From NCBI RefSeq assembly GCF_014216315.1, contig NZ_CP045702.1, positions 1,550,001 to 1,614,000 of the forward strand: a stretch of DNA of 64,000 bases, given 5' to 3'. A program made the position numbers and the translations under genes. Origin of the DNA: Streptomyces finlayi. GTDB lineage: Bacteria > Actinomycetota > Actinomycetes > Streptomycetales > Streptomycetaceae. Below the pieces are notes generated by a model, which was not told the DNA's origin, searched no databases, and saw only the letters and a program-made list of their open reading frames with translations. Each line of letters opens with the position of its first letter. Within the stretch, counting starts at the first letter, position 1. Positions 1 to 8,180 of this stretch are shown one piece after another.

Positions 1-175
1 ACACCGCCGACTTGCCCCAGCCCGTGCGCTGCACCACGAGCGCACGGCGGCGCTCCTGCACCAGGGCCGCCACCGCCTGCCACTGGTCCTCACGCAACCG
101 CGCGGAACCTCCGGGGTCACCGACGAGCTCAGCGAGGATGGCATCGGCTTCGGAGCGGAGTTCCACGTTGTCCAT
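1..175 (-). CDS. RecQ-family ATP-dependent DNA helicase, N-terminal fragment (runs off left edge)
   Basis: The complementary strand is open from an ATG at 175 to the window edge and gives 58 residues. They read as the start of a superfamily 2 helicase: an LREDQWQAV segment (about residues 27-35), like the Q-motif region of RecQ proteins, then a Walker A-like QRTGWGKSAV (residues 49-58). The TGWGKS form of the P-loop is typical of actinobacterial RecQ-like helicases. Such enzymes unwind DNA 3'-5' during recombination and repair. Only the N-terminus is visible, so the DEAH box, zinc-binding and HRDC regions cannot be checked. The next gene diverges from it. Confidence 0.75.
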   Translation of the reverse strand, partial: MDNVELRSEADAILAELVGDPGGSARLREDQWQAVAALVQERRRALVVQRTGWGKSAV

Positions 176-277
176 GCCCCCATGCAACCTGATGGCACTG
201 ACAATCGGCGACTTCACCCCGCGTGACTGCGTCCTCACATGCGCCGGTATCACCGGCTCCGGGGAAGAATGGCCGCC

Positions 278-469
278 ATGACGACATGCAGGAAGTGCGG
301 AGGGCAGAAGCGGCGTTGGCCTCGTTCGTGCTCACGATGCCGTAGCGAGTCGGACCGGGCGGAGGCGACCGCTGAGGCGGGTGAGCTGGCCGCGGAGCTG
401 GGCGTATTCGGCTGGATGGGCCGTGGGATCGCGACAGGGCTGCGGGTTCTGCTGCGTGCTCTCGACTGA
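278..469 (+). CDS. Small zinc-ribbon-like protein, 63 aa
   Basis: This short protein starts MTTCRKCGG and carries two CxxC knuckles, Cys4/Cys7 and Cys18/Cys21, ten residues apart and rich in Arg/Lys, which is a plausible zinc-binding module. The rest is a short Ala/Glu-rich helix ending in GLRVLLRALD. I chose the ATG at 278 because a GGGGAAG sequence lies about 10 bases upstream; an in-frame ATG at 269 sits on top of that sequence. It diverges from the RecQ-type gene and converges on the acetyltransferase gene. Function is unknown; nucleic-acid binding is only a guess from the cysteines. Confidence 0.5.
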   Translation: MTTCRKCGGQKRRWPRSCSRCRSESDRAEATAEAGELAAELGVFGWMGRGIATGLRVLLRALD

Positions 470-517
470 CCGGGCCGTCCGGGCGCACGCGCTTCCGGTG
501 CGGGGTCTGTCCCGCGA

Positions 518-1279
518 TCAGCCCCGTTCGAAGCAGTGAAAGCGGCCGATGACGGAGAATCCGCGGCGCTCGTACCAGTGCCGTGGCCAGTCCGTCGCGT
601 CAGCGGTCAGGAAGCGGGTCCCGCAGCCCAAGTCGGCGGCCAGGCGCAGAGCAGTGGTCAGGACGGCATCGCCATAGCCCCGACCGAGGTGGGCCTCCGA
701 GGTGACGAGGTCCTCGATCTGAGCCGTACCGGTCGCCCGGTCCACGTAGAGGTCGGCCCACGAGGCCACCTCTCCCTCGTGCGTACGGGCTCCGACGAAG
801 TGCACGAGGTCGGCCCCGCGGTGGCGGGCCTCCCTGCGGTCGACGAGGTGGCGCACGACCTCGTCCCCCACGTCCGGTAGAAAGCCCTGCCATCGCCGGG
901 TGAGCGGGGCACGTATCGCGTCGAGATCCACCACCTCCGCGGCTCCGCCCGGCGGCACCGGACCCGTGTGCAGCATGACCAGACAGACGGAGTGCGTGTA
1001 TCCGGCACGGGCCAAGGGCTCCACGCACGCCGCTCCGGCCTCGTCGTCGAGGACGGAGATCAGCCGGTGGGGCAGATGCCCGAGCGCCTCGTCCGCGAGG
1101 CCGGGCAGTGCCGCGGCGTCGACGACCGTGTCGATGACGACCTGGTTGTTCCCCCGGGAGTGCGCGAAGGCGTCGTCATATACGGCGAATCCGCCCGGAA
1201 GGCCGACGCCGCGTGCGGCCTGGCGGCGGGCGAAGGCGGACAGGAAGGCGGTGATCCGGTGCAGTTCGGCATGCGACAT
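518..1279 (-). CDS. GNAT family N-acetyltransferase, 253 aa
   Basis: The C-terminal 70 residues form a recognisable GNAT acetyl-CoA-binding core: a strand with IEDLVT, the pyrophosphate-binding loop in HLGRGYGDAV, then a helix and the terminal WYERRGF element seen in many GNATs. The N-terminal half (starting MSHAELHRITAFL) is a second, more divergent domain, as in larger streptomycete GNAT proteins. The frame stays open well upstream of 1279, but the ATG at 1279 gives a protein of normal size, and the upstream extension has the arginine-rich composition of non-coding GC-rich frames. Substrate is unknown. It stands alone, with no co-directional partner close by. Confidence 0.85.
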   Translation of the reverse strand: MSHAELHRITAFLSAFARRQAARGVGLPGGFAVYDDAFAHSRGNNQVVIDTVVDAAALPGLADEALGHLPHRLISVLDDEAGAACVEPLARAGYTHSVCLVMLHTGPVPPGGAAEVVDLDAIRAPLTRRWQGFLPDVGDEVVRHLVDRREARHRGADLVHFVGARTHEGEVASWADLYVDRATGTAQIEDLVTSEAHLGRGYGDAVLTTALRLAADLGCGTRFLTADATDWPRHWYERRGFSVIGRFHCFERG

Positions 1280-1699
1280 GGCGGGAGCGTAGGCACCCGC
1301 GCACCAGGGCCGCCTTCGAATTACCCTGGGCCGGAAGGGCCTTGCCGAGGGGGACCTTGCCCGGAGGCGGACCGTCCGGCTCGGACCCTCCGGCGTCGAA
1401 CCAACACCCACCGCTACTGCGTCAGGGCTGCACAGAGCGGGCCACATGGCGTGTTTCCGCTGGTCCTCGCTGTTCGAACGTGACAGGTGGAGTCGCACTG
1501 GCACACTCTGGGCAGGGATATCAGTGTCATTCCGGCTGATTCCCGTCAGCCGAGCCAATTGCTCGTTGCCGCCTGCCGGTAGGCCAGCAAGAATTGGAGT
1601 CGCTCCCCGCACGGTCTTTTCGCGGCCCGACTGGGCCGTGCAGTGGCGCGCCCCCACCCGACCCTGCCCGCACCGTGGGCGCGTAGCGAAGGGAGGACC
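1280..1699. other. Divergent intergenic region, about 420 bp
   Basis: This gap separates the leftward acetyltransferase gene from the rightward gene at 1700, so both promoters should lie here. I see no convincing ORF, RNA gene or strong operator. Open frames crossing it are arginine- and proline-rich shadows. Confidence 0.4.
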
Positions 1700-2341
1700 G
1701 TGACCTTCGGATTCTCTCCGTCCCAAGCCTCTTCGATGCCAACGTCCTCGGTGTCCGCAGGCTCCGTCAACAGCCTTGCCCGAACGCTGGAACCAGCCGA
1801 ATGGGCCTCGGCCGGCATACCCCTGCTGCGGAGCCCACGAGAGGTCGTCAGCGGCCTGCACGCCCGCCATCGGCCGACTCCCGCGACCGCGGTCGTCGCC
1901 GTCCTCGACCACGAGGAGCGGCTCACCGCCAGCGCCTCGTTCGCCCGGCGGACGGGCGTGGCTGCCGACGGGTGGGAGTTCCGCAACGCCCTGCTGGCTC
2001 ATCTGCGCCGGGTCCTCCCGCACGATCTGCGCCGCCGCGCTCCCATCCGTACCGCGGTCCTTCTCTACTGCCGCGAGGGCGACGAGCGCTGGACGGAGGA
2101 GGACGGTGCGTGGATGTGGGGACTGCGGGACGCCTGCACGCTGCACGGGCTGCGGTGCGGCGCGTACATCACTCTCACCCGGGGAGGGTGGCAGGTGCTC
2201 GGCGAGGGCCGGGGCGGGCGTCGGCCCAGTTCCGTATCACCGGCCTCGAAGCTCTCCGAGGCATCCGTGGATTCTGATCCGGCCCCGCAACGCACCGGCG
2301 GCGGGGCGGTGGACGCCCTGCGACGGACCGCCGCCCGCTGA
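1700..2341 (+). CDS. Conserved streptomycete hypothetical protein, 213 aa
   Basis: I start this frame at the GTG at 1700, because GGGAGGA lies directly upstream (1691-1697); an ATG at 1736 is the alternative. The protein begins MTFGFSPSQ. The middle looks like a folded domain with alternating hydrophobic segments (TAVVAVLDHEERL, IRTAVLLYCREG, GAYITLTRGGW), and the C-terminus is low-complexity. I do not recognise the family and see no signal peptide, membrane segment or catalytic motif. It is followed by a strong hairpin and converges on the gene ending at 2397. Confidence 0.6.
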   Translation: MTFGFSPSQASSMPTSSVSAGSVNSLARTLEPAEWASAGIPLLRSPREVVSGLHARHRPTPATAVVAVLDHEERLTASASFARRTGVAADGWEFRNALLAHLRRVLPHDLRRRAPIRTAVLLYCREGDERWTEEDGAWMWGLRDACTLHGLRCGAYITLTRGGWQVLGEGRGGRRPSSVSPASKLSEASVDSDPAPQRTGGGAVDALRRTAAR

Positions 2342-2350
2342 GAACCCCAC

Positions 2351-2383
2351 GGTCCCGGCCCCCCTCTACGGGCGGCCGGGACC
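2351..2383. terminator. Bidirectional hairpin terminator between convergent genes
   Basis: Perfect 10-bp inverted repeat (GGTCCCGGCC at 2351-2360, GGCCGGGACC at 2374-2383) with a 13-base loop, placed between the 3' ends of the genes ending at 2341 and 2397. There is no U-run, as is usual in high-GC actinobacteria. Confidence 0.7.
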
Positions 2384-2396
2384 TACGGAGTACGGC

Positions 2397-3167
2397 TCAG
2401 ACTCCCGCACCCAGCACAGCGTTGATCTTCTGCGAGTCCCCGCACACGATCAGCAGCGCGTCGGCGCGGCCGCGGGCCACGGAGAGGGCGTTGGCGGTGG
2501 CGTCGTCGACGTCACCGTTGACCGCGACCACGACCACCGGGCGGGACGCGGCCCGGCCGGCCGCCGCGAGGTGAGCGAAGAAGACGTCGTCGCCGGCGTC
2601 GTGCTGCGCCCAGTAGGCGGCCTCTCCGAAGGAGATCTCGTGCGCCGTCCAGGGGTGCACCTCACCCGTGGTGAGGACCAGGATGTCGCCCGGCGCGCGC
2701 CCCGAGTCGAGCAGCAGGTCGACTGCCTCGTCGGCCGCGTCGAGGGCGCCGCCGGCCGGAGCCGGGATCAGCTGGAGCTGCGGCGCGGAACGATTCTCCG
2801 GCTGGGCCGGGCCCGCGTCGGGAGCGGCAGGGGTGGGTGTGGGCTGCGGGCGCGGCGCCGGGGGCGCGGGCCGCGCGGGACCGGGGCCCGGACGTCCGGG
2901 GCGCGGCGTGGCCGCGGAACGCGGGCCTGGTACGGGGCGGGGGGTCGGCGCGGTGCGGCCGGCGGCCGGCGTGGCGCGGGGACCCTGGGCACTCTCGGGA
3001 ATCTGAGGCTCCTCGGGGGTGAGGCGTGAATGTGACGTTCGAGCGCCGACGCTTCGGGCGTCGGCGGGTGGGTACGCGTGCGCGATCAGAAGTCGAAGCC
3101 GAGCTGGCCCCCGCTTTCCAGTGCAGCCGCCTCGGCGGAGAATCGGACCTTCTTCAGGTGCTGCCAC
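2397..3167 (-). CDS. Proline-rich protein with a UvrD-like C-terminal segment, about 256 aa
   Basis: The C-terminal 110 residues read like the last part of a superfamily 1 helicase without its motor: DILVLTTGEVHPW, then RPVVVVAVNGDVDDA and an ANALSVARGRADALLIVCGD segment, comparable to UvrD motifs V-VI where the usual text is ALTRARxxLxVVGD. Residues of about 50-125 are Pro/Ala-rich linker. No Walker A is present, so helicase activity is unlikely. The start is uncertain: the only conventional start found upstream in this frame is a GTG at 3167, inside rnhB, implying an 82-bp overlap and translational coupling to rnhB. Function unknown. Confidence 0.55.
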   Translation of the reverse strand: MAAPEEGPILRRGGCTGKRGPARLRLLIAHAYPPADARSVGARTSHSRLTPEEPQIPESAQGPRATPAAGRTAPTPRPVPGPRSAATPRPGRPGPGPARPAPPAPRPQPTPTPAAPDAGPAQPENRSAPQLQLIPAPAGGALDAADEAVDLLLDSGRAPGDILVLTTGEVHPWTAHEISFGEAAYWAQHDAGDDVFFAHLAAAGRAASRPVVVVAVNGDVDDATANALSVARGRADALLIVCGDSQKINAVLGAGV

Positions 3168-3796
3168 CTCGGCAACGCATCAAGGTAGGACCAGGAGAGG
3201 CGATGGTGGGGCGTGGGCCCCCGCTCCTCCAGTGCGGCCCTGTGTACCGGCGACGGGTATCCCGCGTTGGCGCCGAAGGCGAAGTCCGTGTACTCCCCGG
3301 ATTCCGCGCCGAGTTCGGCCATCATCGTGTCCCGGTGGACCTTGGCGATCACCGAAGCCGCTGCCACGGCGATACAGGACTGGTCCCCTTTGATCACCGT
3401 ACGGACCTGCCAGGGATCTCCCAGGTAGTCGTGCTTGCCGTCGAGAATCACGGCATCCGGCCGAACGGGCAGACCGTCGAGGGCCCTGACCGCCGCCAGC
3501 CGGAGCGCCGCCGTCATGCCGAGGTCGTCGATCTCCTGCGGCGAGGCGTGTCCCAGCCCGTAGGCGGTGACCCAGTTCTCCAGCAGCGGAGCCATTTCGG
3601 CGCGGCGTCTGGAACTGATCAGCTTCGAGTCCGTGAGCCCTTCCGGGGGTCGGCGGAGCCCGGTGACGGCAGCGCAGACGGTGACGGGACCGGCCCACGC
3701 TCCGCGTCCGACCTCGTCGACACCGGCGATGGTCCTGGCACCGGTGGTAGCGCGCAGTGAGCGCTCGACGGTGTGCGTGGGTGGTTCGTACGGCAT
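3086..3796 (-). CDS. rnhB: Ribonuclease HII
   Basis: RNase HII cleaves the RNA strand of RNA-DNA hybrids and removes single ribonucleotides misincorporated in DNA; it is cytoplasmic and metal-dependent. The N-terminal GVDEVGRGAWAGPV supplies the first two acidic catalytic residues (Asp27, Glu28). LTDSKL, the AVILDGKHD strand and the KGDQ....ASVIAKVHRD segment follow in the order expected for the family. With the ATG at 3796 the protein is 236 aa, the normal RNase HII length; longer upstream starts would add an unrelated arginine-rich stretch. It overlaps the start of the downstream gene ending at 2397. Confidence 0.95.
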   Translation of the reverse strand: MPYEPPTHTVERSLRATTGARTIAGVDEVGRGAWAGPVTVCAAVTGLRRPPEGLTDSKLISSRRRAEMAPLLENWVTAYGLGHASPQEIDDLGMTAALRLAAVRALDGLPVRPDAVILDGKHDYLGDPWQVRTVIKGDQSCIAVAAASVIAKVHRDTMMAELGAESGEYTDFAFGANAGYPSPVHRAALEERGPTPHHRLSWSYLDALPRWQHLKKVRFSAEAAALESGGQLGFDF

Positions 3797-4102
3797 GGCG
3801 CCAGCAAGCGTACGCCGACCGCAACGGCAAGAACACCCCGGGGCACCCGGTCTCCCGCGACTTCTCCCGACGCCGCCGCCCGGCAGGCGTCCGCCGTACG
3901 CCGTGAGGGGTCTGCGGGGCGCCTGCCGAGCGCCTGACGTGTCGCGTGGCACCACTTCGGACACCGCTCGGCGACAGCGCCGTCAGCGGTCGCCAGAGCG
4001 CGGAATCGGCGTCATGATCCCGCCGCAGTCGCGGGCCTCGTCCAGCGGCGGCAGCCCGCACGCGGCACTTCGCCCCGTCCGGGAGCGGCCGGCGGGTCGG
4101 GG
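3797..4102. other. Intergenic region upstream of rnhB
   Basis: About 300 bp lie between the rnhB start and the terminator of the membrane-protein gene. The sequence is GC-rich with no frame I would call and no clear operator. The rnhB promoter should be within it. Confidence 0.35.
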
Positions 4103-4143
4103 GGTCGGCGGGTCGGTACGAGTGCTGTACCGACCCGCCGACC
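4103..4143 (-). terminator. Strong hairpin terminator after the DUF4173 gene
   Basis: Perfect 17-bp inverted repeat (4103-4119 against 4127-4143) with a 7-base loop, located 8 bp past the stop codon of the leftward membrane-protein gene. The sequence before it is also rich in GGCGGGTCGG repeats. Confidence 0.8.
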
Positions 4144-4151
4144 GGGAGCCG

Positions 4152-6053
4152 TCAGTAAGGGTCGTAGGGGTCGTAGAACTCGCCGTCGACGCCTTCCCCT
4201 TCGCCGCCCCTCTCGCCGCCCCGTTCGCCGCCCGTCCCGTAACGGCCCACCCCTTCGCACTCGTCCGCACGCTCCAGCGCGCTGCGTTCCGCGAAGATGT
4301 CGCGCGCCCGCGTCACACCCCAGCTGGAGGCGTACCAGGGCTCGTCCGAGCGGTCGAGGTTGCGCTCGATCCGGGCGAGCGCGCAGGAGCGCAGCGGTTC
4401 CGGCAGCCTGTCCAGTGCCGGTACGGCATCGGCCGAGAGCGTCCTCAGATAGTCGATGTCGATGGACTTCTCGTCCTCGTGCCGCTGGACGTTCTGCTCC
4501 GCGATCAGCCCGTCCGGCGAGACCAGGCCGAAAGCGAGCACACCGACGGCGGCACTCACGGCGACAGCGCGCGGGAGCAGCCGCGCACCGAACACGCCCG
4601 CGGCGATGATCAGGACCAGCACCACGCCGAGCCAGAGCTCCATGGCCGCGACGGAGATGCGCAGCCTGGTGAGGCCGTACGCGTCCACGTAGAGGTCCAT
4701 GCGGCGCAGCGCCGAGGCGACGACCACGAGGGTGAGCACGCACAGGACGCCCAGCACTCCGCGTACCAGCGTCCGGTCCCTGGGGCCGCCGCGCGGCGCC
4801 CAGCGCAGGGCGAGCGCGATCACGAGAAGCGTGAGCAGGGTGGCCCACAGCAACTGCCAGAAGCCCTGGCGCGCGTACTCCGCGTAGGAGAGGTCGGTCT
4901 CGGCCAGCACCTTGTCGTATCCGCCGAACAGGACGGCGAGCTGGAGCGCGATGAACGCCGCGAAGAGCAGATTGAGGACAATCAGCGGAAGCGCCCACTC
5001 CACCCTCCCCCGGGCGGGGCCGGGCGTGATGGTGACCTGATCCCAACGGGCCGGGGCTGCCGCGGTGTACGCCGCGGCCAGTGCGCCGACGACACCCAGC
5101 AGGAACAGGAAGACCCGCCACGGGCCGTCCCCGATCGACACCTCGGGGACGAGGTTGCCCAGCAGGTCGGCAAAGGCCGCGTCGGCTCCGGCGAACAGCG
5201 TTCCGAACACGATGAGCAGCAATACGGCCACCGCCGTCGTACGGAGGACCATGCTCCAGCGCTCGCGTGAGACCTCCGCCTGGGACCGCAGTCCTCGCCA
5301 CCCCCATCGCAGGCCGGGAACGGCCGAGCCGGCCAGGCCGACCGAACCGAGGAAGATGCCCAGCCAGTTGCGACTTCCGTGCAGCGCCAGCGAACCCAGC
5401 GCCAGAGCGGACACCAGGGCGAGGAAGGTCGGCCAGCCGGCGTCCCGGAGGGCAGGCACCGCAAGCAGCGCCAGGCCCCCGACCGCCCAGGTGAGCGTCC
5501 AGGGGCGCGGCCGCCGCCCCGCGTGGAGCGCGGCGAAGAAGGCCGCGAGCGCGGCCGGTACCGCGACGATCAGGAGGTTCGGGCCAAGGCCGTCTCCCAG
5601 CAGGACGGCGCTGAGGAGCCCGGTGGCGAGGACGGACCAGAGCGTTCCCGCCGGCACTCGAATCGAGGGACCCGGGTGCAGACGGGACCGCGCGCCCGGG
5701 GGCCGTACGCCGTGCCACGGATTGGGCTGCTGCCGCTGCCCCGGAACCGGGCGGGCGGGACCGGGGCTCCCGGGATGCGTGGGTGCGGGACCGGGGCTCC
5801 CGGGATGCGTGGGTGCGGGACCGGTTCGGTCGGACTCCGCGCCTCCGGTCACCGGCGACGCGCCGGTCCCTTCCCCCGCTGCCCGTGCGCGCGTGGGGCC
5901 GGCCCCGGAGACAGCGCCGGCCCCGGGGGTAACACTCACCTCAGGAGCAACGCTCACCTCGGGCGACTTTGACAGTCCGGATGACGTGGACAGTCGGGGT
6001 GACGTAGGCGTATCGGGTCGGCTCGGCTCGGCCTCGGACGGTTGATCGGACAT
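4152..6053 (-). CDS. DUF4173/DUF4153-type multi-spanning membrane protein, 633 aa
   Basis: The first 125 residues are a hydrophilic Pro/Gly/Ser-rich tail. They are followed by roughly a dozen hydrophobic segments, for example SVLATGLLSAVLLGDGL, LLIVAVPAALAAFFAAL and RVFLFLLGVVGALAAAY. A YAEYARQGFWQLL motif sits between two helices and is a hallmark of DUF4173 proteins, as is the later IDYLRTLSADAVPAL. The C-terminus is a soluble domain ending in a glycine/glutamate-rich tail and EFYDPYDPY. The ATG at 6053 was chosen. The biochemical role of this family is unknown. The N-terminal tail contains an exact tandem repeat. Confidence 0.85.
   Translation of the reverse strand: MSDQPSEAEPSRPDTPTSPRLSTSSGLSKSPEVSVAPEVSVTPGAGAVSGAGPTRARAAGEGTGASPVTGGAESDRTGPAPTHPGSPGPAPTHPGSPGPARPVPGQRQQPNPWHGVRPPGARSRLHPGPSIRVPAGTLWSVLATGLLSAVLLGDGLGPNLLIVAVPAALAAFFAALHAGRRPRPWTLTWAVGGLALLAVPALRDAGWPTFLALVSALALGSLALHGSRNWLGIFLGSVGLAGSAVPGLRWGWRGLRSQAEVSRERWSMVLRTTAVAVLLLIVFGTLFAGADAAFADLLGNLVPEVSIGDGPWRVFLFLLGVVGALAAAYTAAAPARWDQVTITPGPARGRVEWALPLIVLNLLFAAFIALQLAVLFGGYDKVLAETDLSYAEYARQGFWQLLWATLLTLLVIALALRWAPRGGPRDRTLVRGVLGVLCVLTLVVVASALRRMDLYVDAYGLTRLRISVAAMELWLGVVLVLIIAAGVFGARLLPRAVAVSAAVGVLAFGLVSPDGLIAEQNVQRHEDEKSIDIDYLRTLSADAVPALDRLPEPLRSCALARIERNLDRSDEPWYASSWGVTRARDIFAERSALERADECEGVGRYGTGGERGGERGGEGEGVDGEFYDPYDPY
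5761..5820. repeat. Exact tandem duplication of a 30-bp unit inside the membrane-protein gene
   Basis: Positions 5761-5790 and 5791-5820 are identical. In the encoded protein this duplicates a ten-residue APTHPGSPGP-type unit in the disordered N-terminal tail. Being a multiple of three, it keeps the frame. Confidence 0.95.
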
Positions 6054-6250
6054 TGGGACCCCTCCCCCACCGGGCCCGCTCGCACGGCAAGGAGGCGGCA
6101 CGATCGCCCCGGCGTCTCGTTCGGCGCATGCCACTGACAAGATCAATGAGTGGCGGCGTGGCCGAAAGGGTATTCCTCCCGCGGCACGCCCCGCGGCCAT
6201 GGACCGTGCTGTGGCAGGACCGTGACAGTGGACCCGGCCGGGGCGGGTTG

Positions 6251-7159
6251 TCAGCCGCGCGTCACGTCGAGCCAGGGCGGCGGCTCTTCCGTCTGCGCCA
6301 GCCAGTCGGCGGGCGGCGCCCCTGCGGCACCGGCCGAGACCACACCCCCGACGATGGCGCAGGTCGTGTCGACGTCACCACCGGCCTGGGCTGTCACCCA
6401 GAAAGCCTGCTCGTAATCCCCGAGACTCCGCGCCGCCGACCACAGGGCGAACGGCACGGTGTCATGCGCACTCGTCCGTCGCCCGTTGCCGAGAACGGCC
6501 GCCACCGTCCCCGCATCCCGGTAGTCGAGCATGTCGCGCGCCCGGCGCAGCCCCGCGCCGACCGCGCTGCGCGGCACGAGGGCGATGACACCGTCGAGAA
6601 GGTCGCCCGGTGGCGGCCGGCCTCCGGGCGCGGCGGCCAGCGAGGCGGCGGCGGCGACCGCCATGGCGCCGACGACCGCCTCACGGTGCTGGTGCGTCGT
6701 GTAGGAGGAGATCTCGGCCTGGTGAACGGCCTGCTCCGGGTCGTCCGCATACCAGGCGCCGAGCGGCGCGATACGCATGGCCGAACCGTTGCCCCAGGAG
6801 CCCTGACCGTTGAAGAGCGCGGACGCCAGCTCGCGCCAGTCGCCACCTTCCCGGACCAGTCTGAGCAGCCTGTTCACCGCGGGGCCGTATCCACGGTCGA
6901 AGTCATGGTGCCGGGCAAATGAGTGAGCGAGCGCGTCCTGGTCGATACGTCCGTGCTCGGCGAGCACGGCGAGCACGGAGGAAGCCATCTCGGTGTCGTC
7001 GGTCCACTGCCAGGGACCGGGCGGCAGAGCACGCCGTTTGAGCAGTGGATAGTTGACGGGGACGAAGAACTGGGAGCCCAGGGCGTCTCCCACGGACAGC
7101 CCACGCAGGCTGGCCAGTGCGCGTTCGAAGCGCGGGTCGGAAGAAGAATCAGCGGTCAT
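6251..7159 (-). CDS. ADP-ribosylglycohydrolase (DraG) family protein
   Basis: Family members hydrolyse ADP-ribose from proteins or small molecules using a binuclear magnesium centre. The metal-binding motifs are present: GDALGSQF near residue 24, WTDDTEM with Asp54/Asp55, a central GSWGNGSAMRIAPLG segment, and the C-terminal GGDVDTTCAIVGG. At 302 aa the length fits a single-domain enzyme. The gene is followed, after 12 bp on its upstream side, by the histidine phosphatase gene on the same strand, so the two are probably co-transcribed. The physiological substrate cannot be read from sequence. Confidence 0.9.
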   Translation of the reverse strand: MTADSSSDPRFERALASLRGLSVGDALGSQFFVPVNYPLLKRRALPPGPWQWTDDTEMASSVLAVLAEHGRIDQDALAHSFARHHDFDRGYGPAVNRLLRLVREGGDWRELASALFNGQGSWGNGSAMRIAPLGAWYADDPEQAVHQAEISSYTTHQHREAVVGAMAVAAAASLAAAPGGRPPPGDLLDGVIALVPRSAVGAGLRRARDMLDYRDAGTVAAVLGNGRRTSAHDTVPFALWSAARSLGDYEQAFWVTAQAGGDVDTTCAIVGGVVSAGAAGAPPADWLAQTEEPPPWLDVTRG

Positions 7160-7171
7160 CGCTCTGCCACT

Positions 7172-7831
7172 CTATCCGGTGATGCCGTACGGCTCCGGGG
7201 TGCGCCAGCGCTCGAACGGCCGGTCAAGCGCGTAGCGGCCGTCCTCACCCAGTACCAGGGTCCGCGTCTCCGCGTTGCCCGGGTTGGACAGCGACTCGAA
7301 TTCCGCCACCGACCAGTGGAACCAGCGCATACAGAAAAGCCGCATGGTCAGCCCGTGCGTGACCAGCAGGACGTTCTCCGGATGGCTCGGGTCCTCGAAA
7401 CTCCGGTACAGGCTCTCGAGGAACGCCCCGACCCGGTCGTACACGTCGGCCCCGGACTCGCCCTGGGCGAAGCGGTAGAAGAAGTGGCCGTACGCGTCCC
7501 GGTACGCCTTCTGCAGACGTACGTCGTCCCGGTCCTGCCAGTTCCCCCAATCCTGCTCGCGCAGTCTGGGCTCTTCGCGCACCCGCACCTTGTCCGGGTC
7601 CAGGCCGAAGAACCTGAACGTCTCGTGGGTCCGGCGGTAGGGCGAGACGTAGACACTGACCCGCTCGCCCTCGAACAGTTCGCGCAGCCGGACCCCGGTC
7701 TCCCTGGCCTGCCGCGACCCCTTGGCCGTGAGCCTCAGTGCGTGGTCGGGCTCCCGCTCATACACCGTGTCGTCGGCGTTGCCTTCGGACTCACCGTGCC
7801 GGACGAGAACAATGCGCTGCGGTCGTGCCAT
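7172..7831 (-). CDS. Histidine phosphatase (phosphoglycerate-mutase-like) family protein
   Basis: The protein opens with a beta strand and the phosphohistidine motif LVRHGE (Arg11, His12), and later has SPYRRTHET with the second conserved Arg and THGLTMRLF with the second catalytic His. These are the phosphate-pocket residues of the branch-1 histidine phosphatase superfamily. Length is 219 aa. The WQDRDDVRLQKAYRDAYGHFFYRF insertion is typical of actinobacterial members. Substrate unknown. It precedes the ADP-ribosylglycohydrolase gene by 12 bp in a probable two-gene operon; just upstream lies a decayed ABC-F gene. Confidence 0.9.
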   Translation of the reverse strand: MARPQRIVLVRHGESEGNADDTVYEREPDHALRLTAKGSRQARETGVRLRELFEGERVSVYVSPYRRTHETFRFFGLDPDKVRVREEPRLREQDWGNWQDRDDVRLQKAYRDAYGHFFYRFAQGESGADVYDRVGAFLESLYRSFEDPSHPENVLLVTHGLTMRLFCMRWFHWSVAEFESLSNPGNAETRTLVLGEDGRYALDRPFERWRTPEPYGITG

Positions 7832-7856
7832 GCCACGACCCTAGGCCCCGCACGCC

Positions 7857-8088
7857 TCAATCGAGCAGTTGTCCGGACTCCATCCGGCGTATGTGACCAA
7901 CGAAACGGCGGCGGAGAAGCCTGTCGTGGGATACCACGACGAGCGCACCCGACCAAGCAGACGTCACGCGTTCCAGAAATGCCGACGCGTTCACCTGGGC
8001 GCACGGTGAAGGAGACACCGGCGAGCAGGAGCCGGTCCCCGCGGGACACCGTCATGTCGCGCACAGCGATCTGAGTGGGCAAGAGCAC
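7857..8088 (-). pseudogene. Remnant of an ABC-F type ATPase gene with a large internal deletion
   Basis: From a GTG at 8088 the complement reads as the N-terminus of an ABC-F protein (IAVRDMTVSRGDRLLLAGV, then SFTVRPGERVGI). Just before the expected Walker A the sequence jumps, in another frame, to the C-terminal end of the same family: AFLERVTSAWSGALVVVSHD, with the H-loop histidine, then RLLRRRF and a stop at 7857. The halves meet around 7983-7996 at the sequence GAACGCGTCGG. About 500 residues containing both nucleotide-binding cores appear to have been lost by deletion, with a frameshift at the join, so no functional ATPase can be made. Confidence 0.75.
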
Positions 8089-8150
8089 CTCCAGCGTGGA
8101 CGTCGTCCCGCAAACGCATCCAGCATCGCATTAAGAGGAGTGTGGCACAC

Positions 8151-8180
8151 TTGGCAGCATTAACGCGACAAAAGTAGCAA
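8151..8180 (+). promoter_or_regulatory. Possible promoter of the TetR-type regulator gene
   Basis: TTGGCA at 8151-8156 and TAGCAA at 8175-8180 are spaced like a weak -35/-10 pair. This would place transcription at or very near the TTG start at 8181, giving a leaderless or nearly leaderless mRNA. The match is modest. Confidence 0.25.

Noticed and set aside
518..2146. Extended N-terminus of the acetyltransferase, up to 542 aa
   Set aside because: The added 289 residues are low-complexity and arginine-rich and lie opposite the real gene at 1700-2341; the ATG at 1279 gives a normal GNAT protein.
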